From Roseitalea porphyridii (GTDB lineage: Bacteria; Pseudomonadota; Alphaproteobacteria; Rhizobiales; Rhizobiaceae): a stretch of 64,000 nt of DNA. Of the stretch, positions 9,134-23,087 are shown in pieces. The notes under the pieces were generated by a model, which worked only from the letters and a program-made list of their open reading frames with translations, did no database searches and had not been told where the DNA came from. Numbering within the stretch: position 1 is the first letter of the stretch; each line of letters opens with the position of its first letter. A program made the translations under genes and the position numbers. The stretch covers positions 2,418,001 through 2,482,000 of the forward strand of contig NZ_CP036532.1 in assembly GCF_004331955.1 (NCBI RefSeq). Reading direction: 5' to 3'.

Positions 9134-9667
9134 TCAGATCTTCAGGTCGGGAAACCGGTCGCAATAGATGCGGAACCAGGGCGTGAAGGCGTGCGGATTG
9201 TCGGCCATGTCGGCCTTCAGCGCCTCGGCCGTGACCCAGCGCACATCCTCCACCTCGTCCGGATTGGGCCGGATTTCGAGCGTGCTGCGGTCGGCATGGC
9301 CGACGAACATGGTCACGCGCTCGTGTTCGTGCAGCCCGTTGCCGACATCGGCGAAATACTCGACCTCGTGGCTTTCGATCAGCGGTACGCCGAAGCCGAG
9401 TTCCTCGCGCAGGCGACGGGCGGCGCTCGTCGCCACCGGCTCGTCCCAGTGCGGATGCGTGCAGCAGGTGTTCGCCCACTGCCCGCCGCAATGGTATTTG
9501 TGCGCGGCGCGCTTCTGGATCAGAAGGTGATCGCCGGAGAACACGAACACCGAAACGGCCAGATGCAACACCGCCTCGCGGTGCGCCTGCATCTTGCCGA
9601 TCGGGTAGAAGGAGCCGTCCCCGGCGATCGCCGGGATGATCGTGTCGGTGTCGCGTATCGTATCCAT
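9134..9667 (-). CDS. idi: Isopentenyl-diphosphate delta-isomerase, type 1
   Basis: Idi interconverts isopentenyl and dimethylallyl diphosphate, the precursors for carotenoids and the pigment tail. The 177-residue NUDIX-fold protein has the active-site cysteine and metal-binding block NTCCTHPHWDEP. RREELGFG supplies NUDIX glutamates. It is the last gene of the long minus-strand photosynthesis unit. Its ATG overlaps the crtA stop (ATGA), the crtA-idi arrangement also seen in Rhodobacter. Confidence 0.94.
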   Translation of the reverse strand: MDTIRDTDTIIPAIAGDGSFYPIGKMQAHREAVLHLAVSVFVFSGDHLLIQKRAAHKYHCGGQWANTCCTHPHWDEPVATSAARRLREELGFGVPLIESHEVEYFADVGNGLHEHERVTMFVGHADRSTLEIRPNPDEVEDVRWVTAEALKADMADNPHAFTPWFRIYCDRFPDLKI

Positions 9668-10395
9668 CAGGCTGCCTGCATCGGTTCGATTTCGGGCTCG
9701 CCGGCCGCGAAACGGTCAAGGCCGGGCCAGCGGCCCTCGACGGCGAGCAGATTGAAGCGGGCGAAAAGGTATTCGGCGAACCAGCCCTCGTCCCAGGCGC
9801 GCCGGACGGCGACGCCATGGGTCGGGCTGTTGACGGAGAACGCGCGCATCGCCGCCTCGTCGTCCCAGATCGAGAACGTCATCATGTGCTTGTAGGGGAC
9901 CTCGCCCAGACCCATCATGAAGTGCTGGTGCGGGTCGGCTTCGGCCATGTCGGAGATCGCCGGCACAAGCGACCAGAATTGCGTCAGCGTCGCCCAGCGC
10001 AACGTAGCGCGGGTCAGCGCGACGATCGGGCCGGTCGGCCGGGTCTGCGCATCGACGGCGAACGGCGCCCGTCCGTTCCACTGTCCCCGCGCCTGCGTCG
10101 CGGTCAGATAGAGCGTCGCCGACCGGTCCGCCCGGTCGCGATAGCGCGCAAAGGGTTTCGCATGGGCCTGCGCGGCGCGCGCGGCCCCCATGTCCCGCCA
10201 CGCGCACAGAAGGCCGTAGGTTGAAAAATCCGGCTTGAGCGAAAAGCCCGCGCCGGCCCCCGATCCGAGCATCTTGGCGAAGCTGGTCCCTTCCATGCGC
10301 GTCACGGCCGGCCGCATCAGCCCCATCTGCGAGAACGCCCACAGCTTCGCCGGCAGACCGGTGAAATGATAGAGCGAGAGCGTGACGACCTGCAT
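9667..10395 (-). CDS. crtA: Spheroidene monooxygenase
   Basis: CrtA oxidises spheroidene to spheroidenone with O2, so its presence predicts a red ketocarotenoid under oxic growth. The protein begins MQVVTLSLYHFTG, as in characterised CrtA. AAGGGG precedes this ATG, so 10395 was chosen; an in-frame ATG nine codons upstream lacks a ribosome site. The 242-residue product has the conserved GSGAGAGFS and MTFSIWDD regions. A 295-bp gap separates it from hemA. Confidence 0.92.
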   Translation of the reverse strand: MQVVTLSLYHFTGLPAKLWAFSQMGLMRPAVTRMEGTSFAKMLGSGAGAGFSLKPDFSTYGLLCAWRDMGAARAAQAHAKPFARYRDRADRSATLYLTATQARGQWNGRAPFAVDAQTRPTGPIVALTRATLRWATLTQFWSLVPAISDMAEADPHQHFMMGLGEVPYKHMMTFSIWDDEAAMRAFSVNSPTHGVAVRRAWDEGWFAEYLFARFNLLAVEGRWPGLDRFAAGEPEIEPMQAA

Positions 10396-10422
10396 GGATT
10401 GGCGGCCCCTTTCGCCGCTCAT

Positions 10423-10690
10423 GGTTCGGGATATACGAGCACCGTAACCGTGCCCTTACGCAATCCAACCCCAACCTTAGGGTCAATCGGTGGCGTCAGG
10501 ATGTCCCCGGGCCGCCGATCCGTTGGCCCACGTGGCCCGCTTGCGTGCGCGGGAACCGAGGACGCGGGGCCACCCTTATCGACGTGCAGTCATCTCACCG
10601 GCCCAAGACCGGGTGAGCACGGAACCGCGATACAACCCTCATCCCGCGAGGGCGACACAGGGAAACGGGCGGGAGGCGTGAAGCCCTGCC
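10423..10690. other. crtA-hemA intergenic region
   Basis: No convincing gene was seen. A GC-rich inverted repeat near 10600 (CTCACCGG..CCGGGTGAG) lies downstream of hemA on the minus strand. It lacks a T tract, so it is at best a pause site. A separate crtA promoter may lie here, but no good -35/-10 pair or TGT-N12-ACA box was found. Confidence 0.35.
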
Positions 10691-11908
10691 CTACGCCACG
10701 GCCCTTGCGAGGGCGCACTGGCTCCACAGGTCGCACAGGGCGCCCGAAAGATGGGCGATGTCGGCGTCGGTGTGGAACGGGGTCGGCGTGATCCTCAGCC
10801 GTTCGGTACCCACGGGAACCGTCGGATAGTTGATCGGCTGCACATAGATCCCGTAATCCTCCAGCAGGATGTCGGAGATCCATTTGCACTTGGCCGCGTC
10901 CCCCACCATCACCGGCACGATGTGCGAGGGGTTTTGCATGTGCGGAATGCCCTGCCGGTCGAGCGCCGCGCGCACCTTGCGCACCGCCTCCTGGTGGGCC
11001 TGCCGCTTTTCGTCATGGGCCTTCAGATGCCGGATCGAGGCGACCGCGCCGGCGGCCAGTGCGGGAGGAAGCGCGGTGGTGAAGATGAAGCCCGAGGCGA
11101 ACGAGCGCACGAAGTCGACCAGGTTCCTCGAACCGGTGATGTAGCCGCCCATCACGCCGAACGCCTTGCCCAGCGTGCCCTCGATCACATCGATCCGGTC
11201 CATCAGGCCCTCGCGCTCGGCGACCCCGCCGCCGCGCGGACCGTACATGCCCACCGCATGCACCTCGTCGATATATTTCAGCGCGCCATGCTTGTCGGCG
11301 ACGTCGCAGATCTCGGCGATCGGCGCGATGTCGCCATCCATCGAATAGACGCTCTCGAAGGCGACCAGCTTGGGCGCGGCCGGATCGTCGGCGGCCATCA
11401 GCCGGTCCAGATCGCGCCAGTCATTGTGCTTGAAGATGCGCTTTTCGCATCTGGAATGGCGGATGCCCTCGATCATCGAGGCGTGGTTGAGCGCGTCGGT
11501 GTAGCAGATGATCCCGGGGATCTTGGCGAGCAGCGTGCCGAGCGCGGCCCAGTTCGAGACATAGCCCGAGGTGAAGATCAGCGCGGCGTCCTTGCCGTGC
11601 AGGTCCGCCAGTTCGCGCTCGAGCCGCACATGGCCATGATTGGTGCCCGAGATGTTGCGCGTGCCGCCCGCGCCGGTGCCGCAGCGCTCGATCGCATCGT
11701 GCATCGCCGCGACCACCTCCGGATGCTGGCCCATGCCCAGATAGTCGTTCGAGCACCACACGGTCACATCGTGCGTCGAGCCGTCCTCGCGATAGCGCGT
11801 CGCCCGCGGAAACGAACCCCGCTTGCGCTCAAGCTCGGCAAACACACGGTAATTGCCCGCCTCGTGAAGACCGGCGAGCGCCGTGTCGAAATGCTGCTCG
11901 AAGTTCAT
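10691..11908 (-). CDS. hemA: 5-aminolevulinate synthase
   Basis: HemA condenses glycine and succinyl-CoA to 5-aminolevulinate, the first tetrapyrrole precursor (C4 pathway). The 405-residue pyridoxal-phosphate enzyme shows the Schiff-base lysine K248 in EGTLGKAFG and the cofactor aspartate D214 in DEVHAVG. Its place inside the photosynthesis cluster after puhE suggests a photosynthesis-dedicated isozyme; another hemA may exist elsewhere. The start follows puhE by 13 bp. Confidence 0.95.
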   Translation of the reverse strand: MNFEQHFDTALAGLHEAGNYRVFAELERKRGSFPRATRYREDGSTHDVTVWCSNDYLGMGQHPEVVAAMHDAIERCGTGAGGTRNISGTNHGHVRLERELADLHGKDAALIFTSGYVSNWAALGTLLAKIPGIICYTDALNHASMIEGIRHSRCEKRIFKHNDWRDLDRLMAADDPAAPKLVAFESVYSMDGDIAPIAEICDVADKHGALKYIDEVHAVGMYGPRGGGVAEREGLMDRIDVIEGTLGKAFGVMGGYITGSRNLVDFVRSFASGFIFTTALPPALAAGAVASIRHLKAHDEKRQAHQEAVRKVRAALDRQGIPHMQNPSHIVPVMVGDAAKCKWISDILLEDYGIYVQPINYPTVPVGTERLRITPTPFHTDADIAHLSGALCDLWSQCALARAVA

Positions 11909-11921
11909 CGCGGTTCCCCTT

Positions 11922-12779
11922 CTAACTCATGACCGGCGCGGCACGCTTGTCGGCCCGGACGTCCTTGTTGGATGCTGTTTCCGGCTCGGGCGCCACCTGC
12001 GCCTGCCGCTTGACGAAGCCGCCCCCGGAGCGGCCGGTCGCCCAGCCCCACAGCGCGGCATCGCGCACGGGCAGGACGAGGAAAAGATGTTCGATCAGGC
12101 CGAGGAAGGCGAAGGTCGCCATCAGCGACCAGCCGGTGACCATGCCCGGCGCGTCGGCGGTGGCCGCCATGTAGACGCAGATCGTGAACAGGCAGGTGAT
12201 CGCCGTGACCGAGACGATGAAGAACGGATGCACCCGGTCGGTGCGGAAATAGCTGGTCAGGTACGCCATGCGTTCGGGCAGGATCTCGCTGACCGCGTTC
12301 GGCGCGCCCAGGAACACGTTGAACTTGGTCAGGAGCCGCATCACCCACATCAGCGCGTAGATCGCCCAGGCGAACGGGTTCACCGCGCCCGCTAGCAGCG
12401 CGATCAGCACCACGCCCGTGGCGAACAGGACGAACTCGTGGTCGCGCACGGCCGCATAGGCGAGACGGAACCGCGCAGCGCCGGTCACGCCCGCCGGCAG
12501 CGCCGTCCGGCGCGGGCCGGCCACATGGCCGGTCAGGAAGGTGATCTCGTGGAACGCCCAGATGGCGAGCGCGGCGAAGAAGGCGCCATAGACGGCGACG
12601 ACCGAACTCGAGCCCGCCGTCACCAGCGCCAGCACAAGCCCGGCCACCGCGAGCGCGGCCGCCGGCACCAGCAGATAGAGCGGATGGCCGACGTTGCGCC
12701 GCGCCGCGACGATCACCGCGCCGGTGGCGAACCACCAGGCGATGAGCGCGACCGCGAAGGCACCGAGGGCAAGGCTCAT
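11922..12779 (-). CDS. puhE: Photosynthetic complex assembly protein PuhE
   Basis: PuhE is a polytopic membrane protein that influences reaction-centre and bacteriochlorophyll production in Rhodobacter. The 285-residue product is highly hydrophobic, with about seven predicted membrane segments starting near residues 1-25 and 30-50. It ends in a polar C-terminus. It sits between acsF and hemA, the canonical position. The assignment rests on topology, length and synteny. Confidence 0.9.
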   Translation of the reverse strand: MSLALGAFAVALIAWWFATGAVIVAARRNVGHPLYLLVPAAALAVAGLVLALVTAGSSSVVAVYGAFFAALAIWAFHEITFLTGHVAGPRRTALPAGVTGAARFRLAYAAVRDHEFVLFATGVVLIALLAGAVNPFAWAIYALMWVMRLLTKFNVFLGAPNAVSEILPERMAYLTSYFRTDRVHPFFIVSVTAITCLFTICVYMAATADAPGMVTGWSLMATFAFLGLIEHLFLVLPVRDAALWGWATGRSGGGFVKRQAQVAPEPETASNKDVRADKRAAPVMS

Positions 12780-12789
12780 GTCCGCGCTC

Positions 12790-13890
12790 CTACCAGACCG
12801 GCTGCAGGCGGCTGGTCTCGGGGATCTCGTTGGAGATGCCCGGGATCATGTACAGCCGCGCGAAGTTGAGCGCGGCGCGCGCGCCGTGCCAGCCCTTCTT
12901 GACCCGGCCCGCGATGCCGCCCTGCGCATGGGCGCGCGCCATCGCGTCGTTGATCTCGACCATGCGCGTGAAGCCGCGCCGCAGCGCCGGATTGTCGAGG
13001 TCGAGCAGCACCGGAAAGACCTGCTTGGAGATCTCCGTGGTCAGGTTGAACACCTTCCAGTCATATTCGTCGATATCGACGCCGAGCGCCTCGTGGAACG
13101 CCGGGCGCTGATGGTCGCGCACATGCATGGTCACGAAGACGGCAAGCAGGAAGAACTTGATCCATAGCCGGTTGCGGCCTTCCAGCAGCTTCGGGTCGGT
13201 GCGCATCAGCAGCGAGAACGCCTCGCCATGGCGGAACTCGTCGTTGCACCATTCCTCGAACCATTTGAAGATCGGGTGGAAGCGCTTGTCCGGGTTCTGC
13301 TCGAGGTGCCGGAAGATGGTGATGTAGCGCGCATAGCCGATCTTCTCGGACAGGTAGGTGGCGTAATAGATGAACTTCGGCCGGAAGTAGGTGTACTTCT
13401 TGGCCTTGGCCAGAAAGCCCATGTTCACGCCGATGTCGAAGTCCTTGAGCGCATCGTTGATGAAGCCGGCATGGCGGCTTTCGTCGCGGCTCATATAGCC
13501 GAACAGCTCGCAGATCTCCTTGTTGGAGCCGCGCCGCTTCATCTCCTTGTAGAGCACGCAGCCGGAGAATTCGGCGGTGAGCGAGGAGACGAGGAAATCG
13601 ATCAGTTCCTTGCGCAGTTCGGGCGACAGCGACTCGATGTCGATATCGTCCCACTCCTCGTTGCGCTTGAAGTGGCCCTTGTTGGGGTCCGAGCGCATCT
13701 CTTCCATCAGCGCGTCCCACTCCCCGCGCACCGGCGTGACGTCGATCCGGTCCATCTCGTCGAAGTCGGTGGTGTAGAAGCGCGGGTTGAGCATGGTCGT
13801 CTCGTGCGCCATGCGGGTTGTTTCGTTCTGCGCATCGAGCGGCGCTGCGGTCTTGCGGCCGGCGACCGGCGTTTCGACGTGCTTGTTCAT
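12790..13890 (-). CDS. acsF: Mg-protoporphyrin IX monomethyl ester oxidative cyclase, aerobic
   Basis: AcsF is the O2-dependent di-iron cyclase that forms ring E. ATG 13890 is chosen because GGAGGCAGC precedes it; it gives 366 residues and the known MNKH-like start. Di-iron ligands are visible in EFSG (E107), DESRH (136-140) and a C-terminal NDEFRHGE motif. The start overlaps the stop of the upstream small ORF. No anaerobic bchE is present in the window, so pigment synthesis here appears to depend on oxygen. Confidence 0.95.
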   Translation of the reverse strand: MNKHVETPVAGRKTAAPLDAQNETTRMAHETTMLNPRFYTTDFDEMDRIDVTPVRGEWDALMEEMRSDPNKGHFKRNEEWDDIDIESLSPELRKELIDFLVSSLTAEFSGCVLYKEMKRRGSNKEICELFGYMSRDESRHAGFINDALKDFDIGVNMGFLAKAKKYTYFRPKFIYYATYLSEKIGYARYITIFRHLEQNPDKRFHPIFKWFEEWCNDEFRHGEAFSLLMRTDPKLLEGRNRLWIKFFLLAVFVTMHVRDHQRPAFHEALGVDIDEYDWKVFNLTTEISKQVFPVLLDLDNPALRRGFTRMVEINDAMARAHAQGGIAGRVKKGWHGARAALNFARLYMIPGISNEIPETSRLQPVW

Positions 13891-14192
13891 AGCGCTGCCT
13901 CCTCGGAGAAGCTGAATTCGCACAGCTCCATGAATTCAAGATCGCCCGTCGCTTTCGTCCAGGCGCGTTCGATGCCGCTGGCCCGCGTGATGGTGGCCAT
14001 CCGCTCGAACGTGGCGCATTCGCCATAGGGCACCGAGACCGGCGCGCCGTGCACCATCACCTCGTCGCCCGGCTCGACGGTCACCCCGCCCTCGAAGCGC
14101 ACATGGGCCCCAAGTTGCTCGAACGTGTTGTTGATCTCGACCGTGCACGGCACATCTTCCCGCGTCCGGGCGATCAGACCGATCAGACTCAT
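13887..14192 (-). CDS. Small conserved photosynthesis-cluster protein between puhC and acsF
   Basis: A 101-residue soluble protein with no membrane segment lies between puhC and acsF. It overlaps both by ATGA. It begins [22 protein letters not shown], continues with beta-rich stretches ([17 protein letters not shown]) and ends with an acidic tail. The strict coupling argues that it is a real gene. Other alphaproteobacteria carry a small ORF here, but I know no proven function. A chaperone or partner of AcsF or PuhC is a guess from position only. Confidence 0.75.
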   Translation of the reverse strand: MSLIGLIARTREDVPCTVEINNTFEQLGAHVRFEGGVTVEPGDEVMVHGAPVSVPYGECATFERMATITRASGIERAWTKATGDLEFMELCEFSFSEEAAL

Positions 14193-14680
14193 TTCTGTCC
14201 TCCATTGAGCGCCGCCACCTGGCTCGCCAGAGCCTGCGACTTGGCGCGGTTGAACGCATTCAGGCTGATCAGGTCGCCGGTCTCGATGTCCTCCAGGAAG
14301 ACCAGACGGCCGTTGCCGATGCGCAGCACCGCGAATGTGCGGGTGCTTTCCTCCACTGCCGGCCGCATCCGTTCGAGCGAACGCAGCGCGCCGGCAAGGA
14401 ATTGTTCCCGCGATTGCGGGTATGAGGCCACCACCTCTTTGGTCGAAGCGTCGAGCACGTGGATGGTGCCCTCGGCATCGCGCGCGACCTGCACATGGCC
14501 GGCGACGACGATCTCGTTGGCGCCGGTGTGCACCACGCCCTTGCCGGTCAGGTTGGCGAAGGTGACGACGCAGAGCGTGAACAGCACCATGCCGACCGCC
14601 ATCGTCAGCGGCACCCACTTCACCGACGTGCCGTGAACGTGGTGGCCGTGTCCGTGCGCGGTGGCTTCGGTGTCGCTCAT
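14189..14680 (-). CDS. puhC: Photosynthetic complex assembly protein PuhC
   Basis: PuhC is a membrane-anchored assembly factor needed for normal RC-LH1 levels. The 163-residue protein has a His-rich polar N-terminus (residues 10-20) and one membrane helix near residues 24-47 (VPLTMAVGMVLFTLCVVTF). The periplasmic domain contains RNGRLVFLED-type beta repeats. It lies between puhB and the small ORF, whose ATG it overlaps. Topology and synteny agree with family members of about 150-165 residues. Confidence 0.88.
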   Translation of the reverse strand: MSDTEATAHGHGHHVHGTSVKWVPLTMAVGMVLFTLCVVTFANLTGKGVVHTGANEIVVAGHVQVARDAEGTIHVLDASTKEVVASYPQSREQFLAGALRSLERMRPAVEESTRTFAVLRIGNGRLVFLEDIETGDLISLNAFNRAKSQALASQVAALNGGQK

Positions 14681-14701
14681 GATCGTCTCCTTGCGCCTTT
14701 C

Positions 14702-15373
14702 CTACTCGGCCGCTTCCGGGAACGGCATCAGGGTGCCGTCCATCGTCTGTTCGGCCGCACCGGCCGGGCGTTGCGTGCGCGCCGCATTGGCGTGCAGTTG
14801 CGTCGCCAGCAGACCGGCCACCTCGGTGACATCGTCGATGCAGATCAGCTGCGGCTCGGTGCGCGCCATGCGGAAACCGCGCACGTTCGGCCAGAACACC
14901 AGCCAAGCCAGCCGCACGTCGGGCTGGAACCTCAGCGCGATGTTGCCCGACCCGTCGGCCCGCTCCAGCACGTCCACCGATTCGATCTCGGCGAACGGCA
15001 GGTTGAAGGCGGTCGGCAGGGCCACGCCGAACTTCATCACGACGCGCTTTTCGGTGATCGTGTAGACGGTGGCGCGGGCCACCGCGCCGGCATACCAGCG
15101 GGCAAGGCCGATGACGACGGCGCCCGCCAGCGTCATGATCACCAGCGACATGATGATGTCGTCGGCGGCACGGCCGAAATAAAGGCCCGTCGCGACCAGC
15201 CAGACGAGCATGATGCCGAAATAGCCGGCGATCCAGCGCGTCTTCAGGACGTGCCTGGCGATGCCGGCCGCCCTGGGGCTGCCCTGCCAGACGATGTGCT
15301 CGCCGGCCGGCAGGGGCCCGGGCAGGCCGCCATGGGCCTTTTCGTCGAACTCCGGTGCGATGAAGCCCGTCAC
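14702..15373 (-). CDS. puhB: Photosynthetic complex assembly protein PuhB
   Basis: PuhB assists reaction-centre assembly. The 223-residue protein starts MTGFIAPEFDE, contains HIVWQGSPR at the entry to a PH-like domain and has membrane helices near residues 48-66 and 72-92. A cytoplasmic PH-type region follows (KRVVMKFGVALPTAFNLPF). Its ATG overlaps the puhA stop. Length and order puhA-puhB-puhC match purple bacterial clusters. Confidence 0.9.
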   Translation of the reverse strand: MTGFIAPEFDEKAHGGLPGPLPAGEHIVWQGSPRAAGIARHVLKTRWIAGYFGIMLVWLVATGLYFGRAADDIIMSLVIMTLAGAVVIGLARWYAGAVARATVYTITEKRVVMKFGVALPTAFNLPFAEIESVDVLERADGSGNIALRFQPDVRLAWLVFWPNVRGFRMARTEPQLICIDDVTEVAGLLATQLHANAARTQRPAGAAEQTMDGTLMPFPEAAE

Positions 15374-16161
15374 AGGTAGGCCTCCTGCCGCGCGGGGGTC
15401 GCATAGAGAAGGCCGGCGCCGTAATAGGCCATGATCTTCTCTTCCTCGAGCAGCGTGATCTCGTCGTCCTTCTTGGTGCCCGGCACCATGGCGAACTGCT
15501 CGCCGGTGATGGCATGCACGTAGAAGACCTTCTCACGGTCGCGCGGCGTCTTGACGACGCAGAAGTTCATCGGAACCAGCACCGAACGCGGCGCTTCGCC
15601 CACTTCGGTCTCGATCTCGAGGAACCGCGCCATGTGCTCCATGCGGTCGACCCAGACATCCTTGACGCGACCGGCCACGATGGAATCGCAGCCCACCACG
15701 CGCAGTCCGCGCGGATCGACATCGCCCTCGGCGATGGTCACCGTCTCGTCGGCGCGCATCGGAACGATCTTCGGACGGCCGTCATGCAGCGGATCGGGCA
15801 CGTCGGCCCGCTCGGTCCAGGCGCCCGGGCCGATGCCGTCGAGCATCGGGTTCTCGGAGGTCGGCCGCCAGGGCGTGCCCTCGAAGCCCATGTGCTCGCC
15901 CTTGATGTTTCCGGCGGCGGCGACCGAGTCCACCTTCTGGTTCGGCGCTTCCACCGTGCCGCGTCCGTGCGGCATGTGGAACGTCTTCGGGCCCGGCGTG
16001 AAGATGAAGGACGGGGCGTTCTTTTCGCCCGCATCGTTCTCCAGCGGGAAGCCCTCGCGGCGGCTTTCGCGCTGCAGATAGACGACGAGTCCGATGAAGA
16101 AGACGACGAACACGTAAAACGTGATCAGCGCCACATCATAGCCTGCGGTGAGTTCAACCAT
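15370..16161 (-). CDS. puhA: Photosynthetic reaction centre H subunit
   Basis: PuhA is the H chain that caps the cytoplasmic face of the L/M core and helps proton delivery to QB. The 263-residue protein has an N-terminal periplasmic tip and a single membrane helix (residues 11-30, ALITFYVFVVFFIGLVVYLQ). A large PRC-barrel domain follows. The start MVELTAGYDVA matches the family. It lies 21 bp downstream of lhaA and overlaps puhB. Confidence 0.97.
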   Translation of the reverse strand: MVELTAGYDVALITFYVFVVFFIGLVVYLQRESRREGFPLENDAGEKNAPSFIFTPGPKTFHMPHGRGTVEAPNQKVDSVAAAGNIKGEHMGFEGTPWRPTSENPMLDGIGPGAWTERADVPDPLHDGRPKIVPMRADETVTIAEGDVDPRGLRVVGCDSIVAGRVKDVWVDRMEHMARFLEIETEVGEAPRSVLVPMNFCVVKTPRDREKVFYVHAITGEQFAMVPGTKKDDEITLLEEEKIMAYYGAGLLYATPARQEAYL

Positions 16162-16182
16162 GGCGGTTCTCCTGGTTCATGG

Positions 16183-17643
16183 TTATCCGGGCAGTTCGGC
16201 AAGGCCGAACCGCTTGGACGGGTTTTGGTCTTCGGCGCGCCGGCGCGTGCGGCCGGCGAGCGGGCCGAGCGCGACGAGGCTTGCGAACAGAAGACCGATT
16301 TCGATGTGGTAGACGACGCCGTAGCCGGCGGCGGGAGCGACAAGGGCCTGTCCGAACATGCCCGCTTCGACGGCCGCGTTGACGCCGTCGCGGATAAAGC
16401 CGCCGAACGCCAGGCCAAGGCCGATCGCGGTCGCCTGTACCGCGCCCCAGGCGCCGATGGCGATGCCGCTGTCGGTGGTGTCGGAGACGTCCATCGCGGC
16501 CAGCATGGTGCATACCGCGAACAGCCCGCCGCCAAGACCGATCAGCGCGGTGCCGATGCGGAACAGCGTCGGCGACTGCAGCGGTTCGGCGAAGACGACC
16601 GCCGAAAAGGCGAACACGCCGATCAGCGCGCCCACGGCGGCGAGCCGGTACATGTCGCGCCCCTTGTCCAGCCAGCGCCCGGCCATGGCGAACCCGACCA
16701 GCGTGCCGCCGGCCCAGATCGCCGTCAGCATGGTGGTCGCCGAGACCGAAAGCCCCAGAACCTCGCCGCCATAGGGTTCGAGCAGCACGTCCTGCATCGA
16801 AAAGCCGGCCGCGCCGAACGCGACGGCGACCAGCAGGCGCACCGTGCGGTCATCCTTGCAATAGCCTGTGAACGCCTCGCGGAAGCTCGGCACCTCACGG
16901 TCGTGCCGGGTGAGCTGGGCGTTGCGCGGCTCCTGCTTCCACAGCGCGACCAGATTGATCGCGACGGTGGCGACCGCTGCCCCCTGCACCACCTTGATCA
17001 GGGCGACGGCGGCGAAGTCACGCAGCAGCCAGCCAAAGGCGAGCGCGCTGACGATCATGCCGATCAGCAGCATCACATAGGCAAGCGCGACGACGCGCGG
17101 CCGATTGTCGGGCGCGGCGAGATCGGTCGCAAGCGCAAGGCCGGCGGTCTGCACCATATGCATGCCGATGCCCGTCAGAAGGAACGCGAGCGCGGCGCCC
17201 ACCGGGCCTGCCCAGGTCGGACCGAGCGTCTGCGACTGCAGCAGCAGCAGCGCGAACGGCATGATGGCAAGGCCGCCGAACTGGAGCATCGAGCCGAGCC
17301 AGATGTACGGCACCCGCCGCCAGCCGAGGAAGGAGCGATAGGTGTCGGACCGGTAGCCGATCAGCACGCGGAACGGCGCGGCGAGCACCGGAATGGCGAC
17401 CATCAGCGCGACCAGGCTGGTCGGCACGCCCAGTTCGACGATCATCACCCGGTTCAGCGTGCCGGTCAGCAGCACCATGGCCATGCCGACAGACACCTGG
17501 AACAGGGTCAGGCGCAGCAGCCGGCCGAGCGGCAGATCCTCGGTGGCCACATCGGCGAACGGCAGCCAGCGCGGGCCGAGCCGCTGCCACATGGTGGCCA
17601 TGGACCGCTTCTTGCGCGGATAATGAACGCCGCCAAAGGCCAT
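16183..17643 (-). CDS. lhaA: LH1 assembly protein LhaA (PucC family)
   Basis: LhaA is a major-facilitator-like membrane protein required for LH1 assembly, probably in bacteriochlorophyll delivery. The 486-residue product has about 12 hydrophobic segments and the family stretch VGMAMVLLTGTLNRVMIVELGVP near residues 52-74. It lies between bchM and puhA, the conserved bchM-lhaA-puhA order. Its ATG overlaps the bchM stop. A paralogue at 30220 belongs to the same family. Confidence 0.93.
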   Translation of the reverse strand: MAFGGVHYPRKKRSMATMWQRLGPRWLPFADVATEDLPLGRLLRLTLFQVSVGMAMVLLTGTLNRVMIVELGVPTSLVALMVAIPVLAAPFRVLIGYRSDTYRSFLGWRRVPYIWLGSMLQFGGLAIMPFALLLLQSQTLGPTWAGPVGAALAFLLTGIGMHMVQTAGLALATDLAAPDNRPRVVALAYVMLLIGMIVSALAFGWLLRDFAAVALIKVVQGAAVATVAINLVALWKQEPRNAQLTRHDREVPSFREAFTGYCKDDRTVRLLVAVAFGAAGFSMQDVLLEPYGGEVLGLSVSATTMLTAIWAGGTLVGFAMAGRWLDKGRDMYRLAAVGALIGVFAFSAVVFAEPLQSPTLFRIGTALIGLGGGLFAVCTMLAAMDVSDTTDSGIAIGAWGAVQATAIGLGLAFGGFIRDGVNAAVEAGMFGQALVAPAAGYGVVYHIEIGLLFASLVALGPLAGRTRRRAEDQNPSKRFGLAELPG

Positions 17644-18365
17644 CAGCGCATCACCTCCATGGCTTGCGAAATGTAAAAGCCGCGCGCGACGCGATGCGTC
17701 TGTCCGGCGCGCCAGTCCGTCATGTCGGGACGCGCCAGCAGCAGGTCGGCGAGCCGGCGCGGCGCGACGGGCTCGATGCCCGGCGACCGGTCGCCGCGCG
17801 GAAACAGCTGTCCGACCGCGTGCATCGCGGCCAGCATCGCCGTGCGCGGCGCGACGGTGAAGACCAGCTTGCGGTCGGTGCGGCCGGCCAGTCTGGCGAT
17901 CGCGCTGACCGCGTCTTCAGTCCGGTAGTGGATCAGCGAATCCATGGCGAACACCGCGTCGAACCGGCCCCGGTCGGCCAGCATGTCGCCGGCTTCGAAC
18001 GTCACGCGCGCTTCGAAAGGACGGTAGCGTTCGATCTCGGCGAGCCGCTCGCGCGCAAAGCCGATCATCTGCTCGGACAGATCGACGCCGACCACGTCGG
18101 CGCCGCGCCGGGCAAGCTCGAACGTGGCGACGCCCGAGCCGCAGCCCGCATCGAGCACGCGCCAGCCGGTCAGGTCGTCGGGCAGATAGGACAGCATGGT
18201 CGCGCGCATCGCATCGCGGCCCTCGCGGACGGTCTGGCGGATGCGGCTGACCTTTTCGTCGGTGACCAGCTTCTTCCAGCCGTCGACGGCCGTGCGGTCG
18301 AAATAGACCTCCAGCTCGCCGCGCCGCTTGGCGTATGTGCCGCTATGGACGTCCGCCGTCGTCAT
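17643..18365 (-). CDS. bchM: Mg-protoporphyrin IX O-methyltransferase
   Basis: BchM methylates the C13 propionate of Mg-protoporphyrin IX using S-adenosylmethionine. The 240-residue length is typical. A class I SAM motif VLDAGCGSGVATFELA lies near residues 69-84, with an acidic VGVDLSEQM after it. The C-terminal HRVARGFYIS region matches the family. It lies between bchL and lhaA with a one-base gap and an ATGA overlap. Confidence 0.95.
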   Translation of the reverse strand: MTTADVHSGTYAKRRGELEVYFDRTAVDGWKKLVTDEKVSRIRQTVREGRDAMRATMLSYLPDDLTGWRVLDAGCGSGVATFELARRGADVVGVDLSEQMIGFARERLAEIERYRPFEARVTFEAGDMLADRGRFDAVFAMDSLIHYRTEDAVSAIARLAGRTDRKLVFTVAPRTAMLAAMHAVGQLFPRGDRSPGIEPVAPRRLADLLLARPDMTDWRAGQTHRVARGFYISQAMEVMR

Positions 18366-18366
18366 C

Positions 18367-23058
<4,692 letters not shown>

Positions 23059-23087
<29 letters not shown>

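Noticed and set aside
15514-17676. 720-codon open frame on the plus strand opposite puhA/lhaA
   Set aside because: It is antisense to well-supported genes and has the Arg/His/Asp/Gln-rich composition of shadow frames in GC-rich DNA.
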